Source: Thermoplasmata archaeon (GTDB lineage: Archaea > Thermoplasmatota > Thermoplasmata > Lutacidiplasmatales > UBA184). Taken from it: a DNA stretch of 64,000 bases. The translations under genes were made by a program, and so were the position numbers. The DNA lies in assembly GCA_035532555.1 (NCBI GenBank), contig DATKQS010000024.1:98262-162261 (forward strand), given 5' to 3'. Below are positions 16,902 to 25,900 of the stretch, piece after piece (position 1 is the stretch's first letter; each line of letters starts with the position of its first letter). Under the pieces are notes generated by a model that saw only the letters and a program-made list of their open reading frames with translations, searched no databases and was not told the DNA's origin.

Positions 16902-18188
16902 CTACTCCGCGCGCCGCCCCGCGCTCGGGGTCCGGGGCAAGGGGTAGCGCAGGATGGCGGCTACGCCTCCGAACGCCTTCGTCAGCATCTGGCCCTCCTC
17001 GCTCTCGGTCGAGATGAGGCGGACCTCTCCGCCCATCGCCTGGACCTGCTGGAAGAGACCCTCGACATAGTCCTCGGAGGTTGTCTCGGTGAGCATGCTC
17101 TGACCGCACGTGGGGCAGGGACCCGCCAGCAACGCGTCGACCTCGGCGTCTGGAAGGGTGCGGGTGAATGGGGTCGAGCACGCCGAGCACCGGAACGCCA
17201 CCTTGCGCTTGCGCAGGCCTTCCGAAACGAGAAGGATGTCGACGGCGCGCGCCCCGAGGGCGCGGGTGACCTCGGCGTCGCCGTACGCGGCGAGGCCCGC
17301 ATCGGTCTTGCGGATCTCGGCGAGGAGGCGTCGCACGATCGCCTTCTCCTCGGTGACCTCCATCCCGTGCAGGGTCTGGGTCGCCTTCTCGACGAGCTCC
17401 TTCAGGCCGAAGTCGTCCGTGTAGCCGGTGTCGAACAGCGGCTGGACGATCTTCTGTTGGAGCTCGTAGTGGAGGTAGTTCTCCTTGTAGAAGTACTCCT
17501 TCGTCGCGCCCGGCCCGCCGAGTAGGATCCCCTTGAGCATGTCCTTCTTCGGAAGGAAGATGTCGTTGGACATCTCCCCGATCTTCACGAAGAACTCGTG
17601 TGCGGCGTGCTCGATCATCCGCTCGAACCGGTGCGCCGACTGCCCGCCGCGACCGTGCTTGCTCGGAACGAGGGACTGGCGATTCCGCACGACTTCGATC
17701 CGCTTCCCCCGCAGGAAGCCGATCGTCACCTCGGCCCGGTCCATCACGACCAGTCCCCAGAGGTCCGGCTCGTGGGCCATCGAGAGGAGCGGTTCGAGGA
17801 AGAAGGTCGAATCGCAACGGTACATGTACGTGTTGAGGGGCTCCGGCGGCTCGACGATGAACGTCACCGGCTCGTAGCGATCTGCGCCGACGGCCTTACT
17901 GCCCACGAAGAAGGCGACGCCGTGGGGAGGCGGCTCCTTGAACTGGCGGACCCGGCCCATGAGCGACTCGATCGCCCACATCACGTTCTTGCGCGTGACC
18001 CGGCTCTTGATGTTCGAGCTCTGTGCGTACTCATTTCGCAGGTATCCCATCACCTCGGAGATCTGCTTGCCCGGCGGAACGTACAGGGTCACGAGCTCCG
18101 TCGCTCGCCCTTTCGCCGCCGCGATCTCGTCGAGCTTGCGCTGGAAGGAGTAGCGCGCGAGCTGGGTCTCGGTGGAGTCGACCGTCAT
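16902..18188 (-). CDS. prf1: Archaeal peptide chain release factor 1 (aRF1)
   Basis: A 428-residue class I release factor that reads all three stop codons and triggers peptide release. All three domains are visible: stop-codon recognition with NIKS (59-62) and YxCxxxF (YRCDSTF, 123-129); the GGQ loop (HGRGGQSAHRFE, GGQ at 181-183) that reaches the peptidyl transferase centre; and the C-terminal domain with a CxxC...CxxC minidomain (CSAC, CPTC). Length is normal. It converges on the surface protein gene eight bases away. Confidence 0.97.
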   Translation of the reverse strand: MTVDSTETQLARYSFQRKLDEIAAAKGRATELVTLYVPPGKQISEVMGYLRNEYAQSSNIKSRVTRKNVMWAIESLMGRVRQFKEPPPHGVAFFVGSKAVGADRYEPVTFIVEPPEPLNTYMYRCDSTFFLEPLLSMAHEPDLWGLVVMDRAEVTIGFLRGKRIEVVRNRQSLVPSKHGRGGQSAHRFERMIEHAAHEFFVKIGEMSNDIFLPKKDMLKGILLGGPGATKEYFYKENYLHYELQQKIVQPLFDTGYTDDFGLKELVEKATQTLHGMEVTEEKAIVRRLLAEIRKTDAGLAAYGDAEVTRALGARAVDILLVSEGLRKRKVAFRCSACSTPFTRTLPDAEVDALLAGPCPTCGQSMLTETTSEDYVEGLFQQVQAMGGEVRLISTESEEGQMLTKAFGGVAAILRYPLPRTPSAGRRAE

Positions 18189-18283
18189 GCGGCCGAGCCC
18201 CCGGGTGGCCCTGCCGACCTACCGGTCGGACCTCGGATCACGTACGCCGCGTGCGCGCGGCGCCCGTGCCTCGGGCGGGAGAG

Positions 18284-18601
18284 TCAGAGCAGTCGCCGGA
18301 CGTGCTCGTCGATGACGTCCTCGGGGTACGCCCCGACGATGCGGTCGACGAGCTTGCCCTGCTTGTAGAACAGGATCGTCGGGATGCTCATGATCCCGAG
18401 GGCCCCGGCCTTCTCGCCGTTGTCGTCGGAGTTCATCTTTCCGAAAGCGACCTTGCCGTTGTACCTCTCGCTGAGGTGGTCGACGATGGGGGAGACCATC
18501 CGGCACGGACCGCACCAGGGCGCCCAGACGTCGATGACCGCCGCGGCGTTCTTCCCCGTGAATGTGTCGTACTGGCTCCCGTTGATCTCTTGGACCGCCA
18601 T
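18284..18601 (-). CDS. Thioredoxin
   Basis: A 105-residue thioredoxin with the redox motif WCGPC (Cys30, Cys33), the cis-proline loop (SIPTILFY) and the standard length of a single-domain thioredoxin. It reduces protein disulfides in the cytoplasm. An AT-rich gtattaaat stretch sits about 35-45 bases before the start on the plus strand and may be shared promoter DNA with the divergent methyltransferase. Confidence 0.95.
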   Translation of the reverse strand: MAVQEINGSQYDTFTGKNAAAVIDVWAPWCGPCRMVSPIVDHLSERYNGKVAFGKMNSDDNGEKAGALGIMSIPTILFYKQGKLVDRIVGAYPEDVIDEHVRRLL

Positions 18602-18684
18602 CGTGCTCTACCTCTACCCTTTGGAGAAACGTGGCGTATTAAATGATGCCGGAACGCGGAGTCCACCTCCCACCCTTTGGGACC

Positions 18685-18695
18685 AGATATTTTTA
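18685..18695 (+). promoter_or_regulatory. TATA-like box of the methyltransferase gene at 18718
   Basis: The sequence agatattttta is the most AT-rich stretch of the divergent intergenic region and lies about 25-33 bases before the ATG at 18718. Confidence 0.6.
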
Positions 18696-18717
18696 GTCGA
18701 GGGCCCTTCGGTGGGAC

Positions 18718-19485
18718 ATGAGGGAGTCGGCGGCGCTGCGTGCTGCGGCGCGTGCTCCTCGGCCGAGCGCTCTGCTGTCGCCGGCGGCCCACAAGGCGAT
18801 CCGGCATCGGATGCTCTTCTACCGCCCGGCCTCCCTCACCCGCGTCGCCGAGCTCGCGGGGGTCACCGTCCCCGAGCTCCACCGCTACCGCCAGGAGCTC
18901 GCGCGGGGGGTGCTCGCGGATCTCCTTCTCGCGCGGGGGGCGAACTTCGCTTTCGTCCGCGAGCTGCCCCAGGGTCCCCTTCTGTACCTCCTCGTCCGGG
19001 CCCTGCGGCCGGTGCGGCTCGTGGAGACCGGGGTGCGCCCGGGGTACTCTACGGCCTGGATCCTCGCGGCGCTCGATGCGAACGGGGCCGGACAACTAAC
19101 CTCCCTCGGCCCCGGGGCGACCACCGGTCGCTCGGCCGGTATCGAGAACGTCACGGTGGGCCAGTTCGTTCCCCCGGCTCTGCGGTCCCGCTGGATCCTC
19201 GAGCTCGGCAACAACGAGGAGCACCTGCGCACGATCCTCGCCGGCGCGCGGGACCTCGACCTCTTCTTCTACGACAACGGCCCGGAGGTCGTGCGTGCGC
19301 GATTCGAGTTGAAGAGCGCATGGGCCTCCCTCGGCAGCCGGGGGGTCCTCCTCGCCCACCACGCCAATGCGAACACCGCGTGGAGCGATTTCTGCCAGGC
19401 GCAGGGAGTCCCGCCGCAGATCCTCGACAGCGGCCCTCCGCCGCTGGGCGCGCTCTCGATGCGCTCGGCGCCGAGAGGGGCCTAG
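18718..19485 (+). CDS. Class I SAM-dependent methyltransferase-like protein
   Basis: A 255-residue protein. The centre carries a Rossmann motif I variant (VETGVRPGYSTAWILAALDANG) typical of the Methyltransf_24/caffeoyl-CoA type, then LTSLG and DLFFYDNG in the positions of motifs II and IV, and a HH pair (LLAHHANANTAW) where family members have a catalytic/metal region. The N-terminal 70 residues are helical and could bind a partner. The substrate is unknown. Four bases overlap the convergent moaB stop. Confidence 0.65.
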   Translation: MRESAALRAAARAPRPSALLSPAAHKAIRHRMLFYRPASLTRVAELAGVTVPELHRYRQELARGVLADLLLARGANFAFVRELPQGPLLYLLVRALRPVRLVETGVRPGYSTAWILAALDANGAGQLTSLGPGATTGRSAGIENVTVGQFVPPALRSRWILELGNNEEHLRTILAGARDLDLFFYDNGPEVVRARFELKSAWASLGSRGVLLAHHANANTAWSDFCQAQGVPPQILDSGPPPLGALSMRSAPRGA

Positions 19486-20009
19486 CGCTCGAGTTCCTCG
19501 ACCAGGTGCTGGACCGACGGCAGGATCAACTTCTCGATCGCCGTGCGCACCGCGCGCTCCGAGCCCGGGAGCGCGAACACCGGCTTCTGCTGGATGAGGT
19601 AGAGTCCGGCCCGGCTCAGCACCGCCAGCGGGCCCACCTCCTGGAAGCTCAGCGAGCGGTACAGCTCTCCGAACCCATCCAGACGCTTCGCACCCATCCC
19701 CTCGATGGCCGCGACCGTCAGGTCCCGCGAGCTCACACCCGTGCCGCCGACCGTAATCACGCACTCGACCTTGGGATCGGCGATCCACGGATCGAGCGCG
19801 TCGCGCACGTCCGCGATCGAGTTCGCGACGAGATGATAGTGCACCAGCTTGTGGCCGCCCGTCTGGACGAGGTCGCGCGCGAGGTGACCGGACGGATCGT
19901 CCTCCTCCGTGTGGGTATCCGTCACCGACAGGATACCGAACCCGATGGCCCGCTCGCCTCCGAGGTGATGGCGCGGCGCGTGCGTGCTTCCCTTCTCTTC
20001 CGTCGTCAT
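19482..20009 (-). CDS. moaB: Molybdenum cofactor biosynthesis protein MoaB/MogA
   Basis: A 175-residue molybdopterin adenylyltransferase-type protein. The conserved VGGTGVSSRDLT loop that binds molybdopterin is intact, and the C-terminal LPGSERAV segment matches the family. It activates molybdopterin with AMP before metal insertion. Its ATG overlaps the moaC stop as ATGA. The moaC-moaB pair shows that the cell makes molybdenum or tungsten cofactor, although the enzymes using it are outside the window. Confidence 0.93.
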   Translation of the reverse strand: MTTEEKGSTHAPRHHLGGERAIGFGILSVTDTHTEEDDPSGHLARDLVQTGGHKLVHYHLVANSIADVRDALDPWIADPKVECVITVGGTGVSSRDLTVAAIEGMGAKRLDGFGELYRSLSFQEVGPLAVLSRAGLYLIQQKPVFALPGSERAVRTAIEKLILPSVQHLVEELER

Positions 20010-20533
20010 CGACCTCGCAGAGCTCCCTTTTCTTTGATCCGTACCCGGACCGGACCGAGCGCCGTCTCGGGGTAGAGGCCGCGGCCATCCTTCTCCAAGT
20101 ACTTGACCATGTCCCAGACCGTCAGTAGCGCGATGCTCGCCCCTACGAGGGCTTCCATCTCGACCCCGGTGCGGCCGATCGTCTCGGCCTCTGCGAGGAC
20201 CCCGACGCGATCGCGCCTCACGGTGATCTCCACCCGGCTCGCCGTGAGTGGAACGATGTGGCAGTGAGGGATGAGCTCCGCGGTCCGCTTCATCGCGAGC
20301 AGCCCGGCGAGCTCGCCCGCCGCCACCGGGTCTCCCTTGGCCACGCGCCGCGCGCGGATGCGCGCGAGGGTCGTCCGGCGGACTCGCAGCTCGCCCTCGG
20401 CGATGGCGCGCCGGGGCACTGCCGGCTTACCGCTGACGCGGCGCTGACGCGCCAGGGACGGCTCACCTCCCCGCGAGGGCGCCCGCGCAAATCCGCGCGA
20501 GGACGGCCTCGAGTTGGATCCGGTCGGAGGCAC
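20006..20533 (-). CDS. moaC: Cyclic pyranopterin monophosphate synthase MoaC
   Basis: A MoaC-family protein of at most 175 residues. The conserved [12 protein letters not shown] and [11 protein letters not shown]...LTVWDMVKY motifs are present, including the active-site His and Lys. It converts the MoaA product to cyclic pyranopterin monophosphate. The start is odd: the only usable codon in frame before the conserved region is GTG at 20533, which overlaps the rfcS gene by 71 bases, and the usual N-terminal MVDVSxKxxTxR motif is degenerate here ([13 protein letters not shown]). Confidence 0.9.
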   Translation of the reverse strand: MPPTGSNSRPSSRGFARAPSRGGEPSLARQRRVSGKPAVPRRAIAEGELRVRRTTLARIRARRVAKGDPVAAGELAGLLAMKRTAELIPHCHIVPLTASRVEITVRRDRVGVLAEAETIGRTGVEMEALVGASIALLTVWDMVKYLEKDGRGLYPETALGPVRVRIKEKGALRGR

Positions 20534-21449
20534 CTTGGGCGATGCGGAAATCGACCTCTCCGAGCTGGTCGATCAGATCGAGCTGGGCTCGTACGGGGAT
20601 TGAGAGCGACTTGCGGTCGTCCGCGAGGTAGCTGTGGAGCGCGCGCAGGATGTCCTCGCCCGAGACGCCTCGGTCCGTGAACAGCGCGTAGAGCTGCGAG
20701 CGCGCGGCTAGGAAGTCGCCCTTCACCGCCGCACCGAGCATCCCTTCCACCTCGCTGCGCAGCGGCACCGCCGTGTACGCCTGCAGGGTCTGCCGGGTCA
20801 CGTGGTCGGCGTGGGTGGCCGCGAGCTGGAGCAGATTGGTCGCGCGACGCATGTCGCCGGTGGCCGCCGCGATGATCGCCTCGTACGCGTCATCGTCGAC
20901 GCGCTTTCCCTCCGCCTTCGTGATCCGCTCGAGCTGGGAGCGGATCGCCTCGGAGGAGTAGGCGCGGAAGCGGAACACCGCGCAGCGGGACTGGATCGGC
21001 TCGATGAGCCGAGAGGAGTAGTTGCACGAGAGGACGAACCGGCACGAGAGCGAGTAGCGCTCCATGAGGCGCCGCAACGATGCCTGAGCCTCGGCCGTGA
21101 GGTTGTCGGCCTCGTCGAGGAACAGCAGCTTGAAGCCGACCCCGCCGATCGGGGCGGTTCGTGCGTACTCCTTGATCTTCGTGCGGACGGTGTCGATCCC
21201 CCGTTCGTCCGACGCATTGAGCTCGAGGAAGCTGTCGCGCCAGTTCTCGCCGTAGAGGTCCCGCGCGAGGGCGAGTGCGGCGGTCGTCTTTCCGGTCCCG
21301 GGCGGTCCTGCGAACAAGAGGTGGGGCATCGAGCGCTTCTCGGCGTACGTGCGCAGCAGCGGGATGATCGTCTCCTGGCCCGTCATCTCGGAAAGCGAGT
21401 GGGGGCGATACTTCTCGACCCACACCGCTTCGTACGGACGCGCCGCCAT
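20463..21449 (-). CDS. rfcS: Replication factor C small subunit
   Basis: A 328-residue AAA+ clamp-loader subunit that opens the PCNA ring with RfcL. Visible motifs: EKYRP near the N-terminus, Walker A GPPGTGKT, the NASDERGID box, Walker B LLFLDEAD, sensor 1 (VLSCNYSS) and the SRC arginine-finger motif (QSRCAVFRF), then the C-terminal collar domain. Length is normal and there is no intein. It is the first gene of a unit with moaC and moaB. Confidence 0.96.
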   Translation of the reverse strand: MAARPYEAVWVEKYRPHSLSEMTGQETIIPLLRTYAEKRSMPHLLFAGPPGTGKTTAALALARDLYGENWRDSFLELNASDERGIDTVRTKIKEYARTAPIGGVGFKLLFLDEADNLTAEAQASLRRLMERYSLSCRFVLSCNYSSRLIEPIQSRCAVFRFRAYSSEAIRSQLERITKAEGKRVDDDAYEAIIAAATGDMRRATNLLQLAATHADHVTRQTLQAYTAVPLRSEVEGMLGAAVKGDFLAARSQLYALFTDRGVSGEDILRALHSYLADDRKSLSIPVRAQLDLIDQLGEVDFRIAQGASDRIQLEAVLARICAGALAGR

Positions 21450-21483
21450 GGAGAGCCTGGATCTGTGGGAGAAGGGCAGGCTA

Positions 21484-21924
21484 TTAGTCCTTCGTGGACG
21501 CCGAGCTCATCGAAGCGAGGAGCCGTTCATCGGCCAGGTGCCGGCGGACGGCGTCGGCCACAAGGCGGCCGTACTGGCCGAGGGCTTGCCGGTTGCCTCC
21601 ATGACCGTCCTCCTCCGCGATCCGCAGGAACCAATCGAGCTGGTCGAAGGAGGTCTCGAACCAGCGGTGGTCCGCCCGGACCAGTTCGGTGAGGGTGCGC
21701 CCGAGGGGGTCGGTCCGGAGCGGACCGTGCGCGAGGTGGGATTCCGCACGATCGGAGTGGAGGCGAACTTCCTGGTGAAATCGGTCCACGGCCCCGCGCA
21801 CTTCGGTCAGCGGGTAGGGTTCGAGGAGCACGAGCCCGTAGCTGAGCGCTTCGAACCAGTCGACGAGCTCCTCGAGGGCCGCGGGCGGGCGAGCGAGGTC
21901 GAGCGCGGAGGGTTCGAGCTCCAC
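21484..21924 (-). CDS. Hypothetical helical protein
   Basis: A 146-residue acidic, helix-rich protein that I do not recognise. It has paired aromatic/His positions ([25 protein letters not shown]) and several His residues, a pattern compatible with a four-helix bundle. The GTG at 21924 is preferred; the frame opens further upstream but runs into the divergent promoter. It lies between rfcS and a divergent S49 protease. Confidence 0.5.
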   Translation of the reverse strand: MELEPSALDLARPPAALEELVDWFEALSYGLVLLEPYPLTEVRGAVDRFHQEVRLHSDRAESHLAHGPLRTDPLGRTLTELVRADHRWFETSFDQLDWFLRIAEEDGHGGNRQALGQYGRLVADAVRRHLADERLLASMSSASTKD

Positions 21925-22003
21925 GCTCCCGCGGGAGGGGGAGCCAAGACATGAGGTTACGTCCTCGCCCCTCGGTAGCCGGACCGGGCGGGGCTGCGTC
22001 GGG

Positions 22004-22010
22004 ATTATAA
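22004..22010 (+). promoter_or_regulatory. TATA-like box of the S49 protease gene
   Basis: The sequence attataa lies 34-40 bases before the ATG at 22045, in the gap between divergent genes. Confidence 0.5.
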
Positions 22011-22044
22011 CTCGTGGCGGTCTTCGAAGGTCGCAAGGCCGCCG

Positions 22045-22836
22045 ATGGTGCGCGAACGATTGGCCCATGTACAGTTCCGCGGGACGATCCGCGAACGGTC
22101 CGTCGAGCCGTTCACGCGGATGCTCAAGGCGATCCGGGAGCGGGGACGTTTCCGCGGGGTTCTCCTCGACATCTCGAGCGGCGGGGGCGAGGCCGTCGCC
22201 TCGATGGATCTCTATCTTGCGATCAAGCGACTCGACCAGATGAAACCGGTCGTGGCGTCGATCGGATCGATGGGCGCCTCGGGAGCGTACATGGCCGCGC
22301 TCGGCGCGCGCCGGATCTTCGCCTACCCCGAGTCGAATGTCGGTTCGATCGGAGTCGTGTTCCCTCACATCGCCGTCCAAGAGTTGCTGCGGCGCGTCGG
22401 GGTCTCGGTCGAGCTGTTGCATGCCGGCCGCCACAAGGACGCCTACCAGGGACTGCGGCCTCTCTCCGAGGAGGAGCGAGCGAAGCTGACCGCTATCGTT
22501 CACCAAGATTACGACGCGTTCGTGAAGATGGTGGCGCTGGAGCGCAAGCAGCCCATCGAGAAGATCCAGGAACTCGCGACCGGTGAGTTCTGGACCGGAG
22601 CCCGGGCGCGGGAGCTCGGCCTCGTGGACGATCTCGGGGACCGGGAGATGGCCCTGGAGGCTCTCTCGCAGATGACGGGCATCCCCGCGCGCAAGACGAT
22701 CGATGTCGCCCCACCTCGACCGTTCCTGGAGCGCCTCTTTTCCGGTAGCTTCTCGATGATGGGGGATCGGCTCAGCGCGAGCGTCCGCAGCTCGCTCGAG
22801 GACCTCGTCTTCGAGTCCGGAATCTACCGTCGGTAG
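22045..22836 (+). CDS. S49 family signal-peptide-peptidase-like serine protease
   Basis: A 263-residue SppA-type protease. The catalytic serine is in MGASGAY (Ser79), and the general-base lysine is in GRHKDAY (Lys131), the Ser/Lys dyad of the family. The SGGG oxyanion-type loop (DISSGGGEAVAS) is near residue 45. Unlike many relatives it has no N-terminal membrane helix, so it may be cytoplasmic or peripheral. SppA proteins degrade leftover signal peptides or other small peptides; the gene lies next to Sec61-beta, which fits a protein-export setting. Confidence 0.85.
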   Translation: MVRERLAHVQFRGTIRERSVEPFTRMLKAIRERGRFRGVLLDISSGGGEAVASMDLYLAIKRLDQMKPVVASIGSMGASGAYMAALGARRIFAYPESNVGSIGVVFPHIAVQELLRRVGVSVELLHAGRHKDAYQGLRPLSEEERAKLTAIVHQDYDAFVKMVALERKQPIEKIQELATGEFWTGARARELGLVDDLGDREMALEALSQMTGIPARKTIDVAPPRPFLERLFSGSFSMMGDRLSASVRSSLEDLVFESGIYRR

Positions 22837-22909
22837 GGTCTGCGGCGATCCATCGCGCCGGTCCCGCGGATCCGGCCCGGGACCTCGGGAGCACCGGCTC
22901 TTGGTAGCG

Positions 22910-22919
22910 ATTATATATC
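22910..22919 (+). promoter_or_regulatory. Strong TATA box of the Sec61-beta gene
   Basis: The sequence attatatatc is the clearest TATA box in this part of the window, about 25-34 bases before the ATG at 22944. Confidence 0.7.
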
Positions 22920-22943
22920 CTACCTCGCGTCGGCTGGTCGAAC

Positions 22944-23105
22944 ATGCCCGAGAGCAAGAACCGCGGCTTCTCCAGCGCCGCCGGTCTCATCCAATACTAC
23001 GACATGGAGGAGACCAGGGCGGTCAAGATCCCTCCGTTCATCATCATCGGGCTCGGGATCGCGGTCTCCATCCTGGTCGAGATCCTCAGCTGGCGGCTCG
23101 GCTAG
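22944..23105 (+). CDS. Preprotein translocase Sec61-beta subunit
   Basis: A 53-residue protein with the full archaeal Sec61-beta/SecG plan: a short polar N-terminus with Gly-Phe-Ser-Ser-Ala-Ala-Gly-Leu, an acidic patch (YYDMEETRAVKI), then a single C-terminal membrane helix (about residues 33-50). It is the non-essential third subunit of the SecYE-beta channel in the cytoplasmic membrane. It is short enough to be missed by length filters. A strong TATA box precedes it. Confidence 0.92.
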   Translation: MPESKNRGFSSAAGLIQYYDMEETRAVKIPPFIIIGLGIAVSILVEILSWRLG

Positions 23106-23162
23106 TCGCCGGTCGAACGTTACGCGCATGCACCGATGCCTCCCATCTGCCGGAGGATGTCC

Positions 23163-23912
23163 ATGAACTCACCTCGCTCCCGGTCCTCGCTGCGGCTCGC
23201 TTGGCCGGAGGTCGTGCTCTTCGATCTCGACGATACGCTCTTCGATCACACACGGGCCTGCCGTTCGGGCATCGCCCACCTCCGTCGAAAGGACCGGCGC
23301 CTCGCCCAGCACTCCGTGGACGAGCTCTTCCGAGAGTACTCGCGCATGCTCGAAGCGATCCACCCGGAGGTCGTCGCGGGCACCCTTACCCCCGACGCGG
23401 CTCGTCTCCTCCGGTTCCGCCGCCTCGCCACCTGGAGTGGGTTCGAGATCGATGGAGAGGAAGCCGCCCGCTTCTCCGAGGAGTACCGGAGGCGCTACCT
23501 CCGCGCCCGTCGCCCCGTGCCCGGAGCCCGCGCCGTGCTCGATCGCCTGCAGGGGCGAGCGACGATCGGGGTCGTGACGAACAATCAGGTAGCGGAGCAG
23601 GACGACAAGATCCGGGCCATCGGCCTCGAGGGCTGTCTCGACTTCCTCGTGATCTCGGAGGCCGCCCGCGTCTCCAAGCCCGATCCCCGCATCTTCCGGA
23701 TCGCCCTGAGGAAGGCGAAGGCCCGCCCGGAGGAGGCCGTGATGATCGGGGACTCCTGGGGAAGCGACGTGCGCGGGGCCCTCGGCGCCGGCATCCGACC
23801 GATCTGGTTCAACCGGTTCCATCGACCCATGCCGGAGTCCCTGGAGGTGCCTGAGATCGACTCGTACACGCCCGTGGGTGGTCTGACCCGCCTGCTGCCC
23901 CGATCGCCCTAG
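23163..23912 (+). CDS. HAD-superfamily hydrolase (subfamily IA)
   Basis: A protein of about 249 residues with the four HAD motifs: FDLDDTLFD (nucleophile Asp and acid Asp), VVTNN (motif II), the Lys in SKPDPRIF (motif III) and MIGDSWGSDVRGALGAG (motif IV). A helical cap lies between motifs I and II, as in subfamily I phosphatases such as YjjG or phosphoglycolate phosphatase. The substrate is unknown. Three ATG codons (23136, 23157, 23163) are close together; the last is given but the choice is open. It overlaps the convergent taw1 stop by four bases. Confidence 0.8.
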   Translation: MNSPRSRSSLRLAWPEVVLFDLDDTLFDHTRACRSGIAHLRRKDRRLAQHSVDELFREYSRMLEAIHPEVVAGTLTPDAARLLRFRRLATWSGFEIDGEEAARFSEEYRRRYLRARRPVPGARAVLDRLQGRATIGVVTNNQVAEQDDKIRAIGLEGCLDFLVISEAARVSKPDPRIFRIALRKAKARPEEAVMIGDSWGSDVRGALGAGIRPIWFNRFHRPMPESLEVPEIDSYTPVGGLTRLLPRSP

Positions 23913-24877
23913 GCGACCATGGGAAGCTCGCCGCTCGGGCCCAGCCCGGGCAGGTAGCGCCCCTCGGCGCTCTCTCCGAGAAGATAGACCTTGGAGTCCG
24001 GAGACTCGTCGAGCACCTGGTAGCCGGTCCGGCGCGCGAGCTGGCGGGCGAAATGGCCGATCTCCTCGTGCGTCGGGACGTGGCTCTTGCCGAGCCGCTG
24101 ACGGGACTTTCCCATGTACACGTAGCCCTTCGGCTCGATGAAGTCCGGTCGCGCGGTGAGGTCCATCTCGGCGTAGGCGTCGACCCAGCCGAGATTCCAT
24201 CCCTTGACCAGGGTGTGGCGGACGACCCGGCGCGTGTTGAGATCGCGGATGATCTCGAGCGACTCCTGCAGCCGTTCCCACGCGTCCTCCTGCGCGGGCA
24301 GGGTCAATCGACGGAACACTTCGGCGTTCGGCGCGGTGACCGAGACGTACAGTTGCGTCGGAAGCGGATCGAGGTGGCGCAAGGCGTCGGGGTTCGTGCC
24401 GTTCGTGACCAGGAAGGTGGTGATGCCTCGGGTGTGGCAGAGCTCGAGGAAGCGGTTCATCTTCGGGTAGAGCGTGGGCTCGCCGGTCAGCGAGATCGCG
24501 ACGTGGCGTGGAGCCTGGGACTCCTTCCAGCGGTCGAGATCGATCGAGTCGTCCCCCTTGAACCCGGAAAGTATCCGCCGTTGCGCCTCGATCGACCGAT
24601 CGATGAGGGTCTCGGGGTCATCGTACTCGGGCATCGTCTCGTCGTTCTCCCAGCCTTGGTTGCGCCAGCAGAAGCGGCAGTGCAGATTGCACGAGTCGAT
24701 CGCTGGGGACATCTGCAGGCACCGGTGGCTCTGAATCCCGTAAAATCGGCCTTTGTAGCAATCGCGCTTGTTCACGAGGGACTCGCGGGTCCAGTAGCAG
24801 AGCTTCACCGCGCTGTGGCGGCCCACTAGCTGGTAGCCCTGACCCTGGAGCTCGCTCGAAAGGTCCTGGTCGCCCAT
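23909..24877 (-). CDS. taw1: 4-demethylwyosine synthase (Taw1/TYW1)
   Basis: A 322-residue radical SAM enzyme that condenses N1-methylguanosine-37 of tRNA-Phe with a two-carbon unit from pyruvate to build the tricyclic wyosine base. The radical SAM motif is CNLHCRFC (Cys63, Cys67, Cys70). Three further cysteines at 27, 40 and 53 have the spacing of the second iron-sulfur cluster in archaeal TYW1. The motif SLTGEPTLYP and the C-terminal KGYVYMGKSRQRL segment also fit. The ATG at 24877 is set by the conserved N-terminus and by cttatggg about 25 bases upstream. Confidence 0.93.
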   Translation of the reverse strand: MGDQDLSSELQGQGYQLVGRHSAVKLCYWTRESLVNKRDCYKGRFYGIQSHRCLQMSPAIDSCNLHCRFCWRNQGWENDETMPEYDDPETLIDRSIEAQRRILSGFKGDDSIDLDRWKESQAPRHVAISLTGEPTLYPKMNRFLELCHTRGITTFLVTNGTNPDALRHLDPLPTQLYVSVTAPNAEVFRRLTLPAQEDAWERLQESLEIIRDLNTRRVVRHTLVKGWNLGWVDAYAEMDLTARPDFIEPKGYVYMGKSRQRLGKSHVPTHEEIGHFARQLARRTGYQVLDESPDSKVYLLGESAEGRYLPGLGPSGELPMVA

Positions 24878-25132
24878 CGGTGCCGCTCGACTGGGCTCCG
24901 ACCCATAAGGCTTTCCGAAATCCGCTAGGATCGACGCGCGTGGAGCAGGATCCGACGCGTCCGGGACCCCCCGTCGCGAGGGCTCGCGGCGCGCGCGGAA
25001 CCCCTCACGGCGGATACCCACGGGAGCTCCGGCCCCCCGTTCTCATTCCGCGGACCGCGCGGCCGCCCCACGGCGCCTCCCGACGCGCCCCGGACCACGC
25101 GGCTTAACCGACTCGCGTCCTTGGGACCCACG

Positions 25133-25900
25133 ATGTCGCCCCCTCCTCCGCGCACGGGCCTGCAGATCCTCGTTCTCGACGTCGGCGGAAGCCATGTCCG
25201 GGCCGCGTTCTCCGATCGGGCCCGGCGGATTCGCATCGTCTCCGGCCCGACGATGACACCCGGTCGGATGGTTCGGCAGCTCCAGACGCGGCTGCGAGGG
25301 CACGAGTACGACGTCGTGGCCATCGGCTACCCGGGGGTCGTGACGAAGGGTCGGATCATGCAGGACCCCCACAATCTCGGGCCCGGCTGGGTCGGCTTCG
25401 ATTTCACCCGGGCCTTCCGGCATCCGGTGCACGTCGTCAATGACGCGGCGATGCAGGCGCTCGGGAGCTACCGGAAAGGCCGGATGCTCTTCCTCGGGCT
25501 CGGCACCGGTCTCGGATCGGCCATGGTGATCGAGGGCAAGCTCCAGCCCATGGAGCTCGCGCACCTCCCGTACAAGAAGGAGCGGACGTTCGAAGAGTAC
25601 GTGGGAGAGGCCTCGCTCGAGCGGTACGGCCGGAAGAAGTGGTCCAAGGAGGTGCGCAAGGTGGTCGGCGTGCTCGCCGCCGCTCTCGAGCCGGACGAAG
25701 TCGTCCTCGGGGGAGGGAACGCGCGCCTCATCCGCAAGCTCCCTCCGCGCACCCGCGCCGGGAGCAACGAGCACGCCATCATCGGTGGATTCCGCCTGTG
25801 GCAGGACCCCACCGAGTGGGTCGACCTGACCGAACGCCGGACCGGTCCGAAGCGTGCGCGATCCCGGTCCCCAACGACCCGGCGCCGACCCCGACGCTAG
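25133..25900 (+). CDS. ROK-family glucokinase, polyphosphate-glucokinase-like
   Basis: A 255-residue sugar kinase. The phosphate-1 loop LDVGGSHVRAAF, the substrate segment GYPGVVTKGRI...NLGPGW, and the phosphate-2 loop LGLGTGLGSAMVIEGKL are those of the ROK family. The following ELAHLPYKKERTFEEYVG and RYGRKKW resemble polyphosphate glucokinases, so polyphosphate may be the phosphate donor. The usual ROK zinc cysteines are absent, as in that subgroup. It would make glucose 6-phosphate for the facing pentose phosphate operon. The C-terminal 20 residues are a basic Arg/Ser tail. Confidence 0.85.
   Translation: MSPPPPRTGLQILVLDVGGSHVRAAFSDRARRIRIVSGPTMTPGRMVRQLQTRLRGHEYDVVAIGYPGVVTKGRIMQDPHNLGPGWVGFDFTRAFRHPVHVVNDAAMQALGSYRKGRMLFLGLGTGLGSAMVIEGKLQPMELAHLPYKKERTFEEYVGEASLERYGRKKWSKEVRKVVGVLAAALEPDEVVLGGGNARLIRKLPPRTRAGSNEHAIIGGFRLWQDPTEWVDLTERRTGPKRARSRSPTTRRRPRR

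Noticed and set aside
16138..17817. Minus-strand open frame of 559 codons
   Set aside because: It lies in another frame of the release factor gene and antisense to a surface protein; the product is Arg/Gly/Asp-rich without domains.
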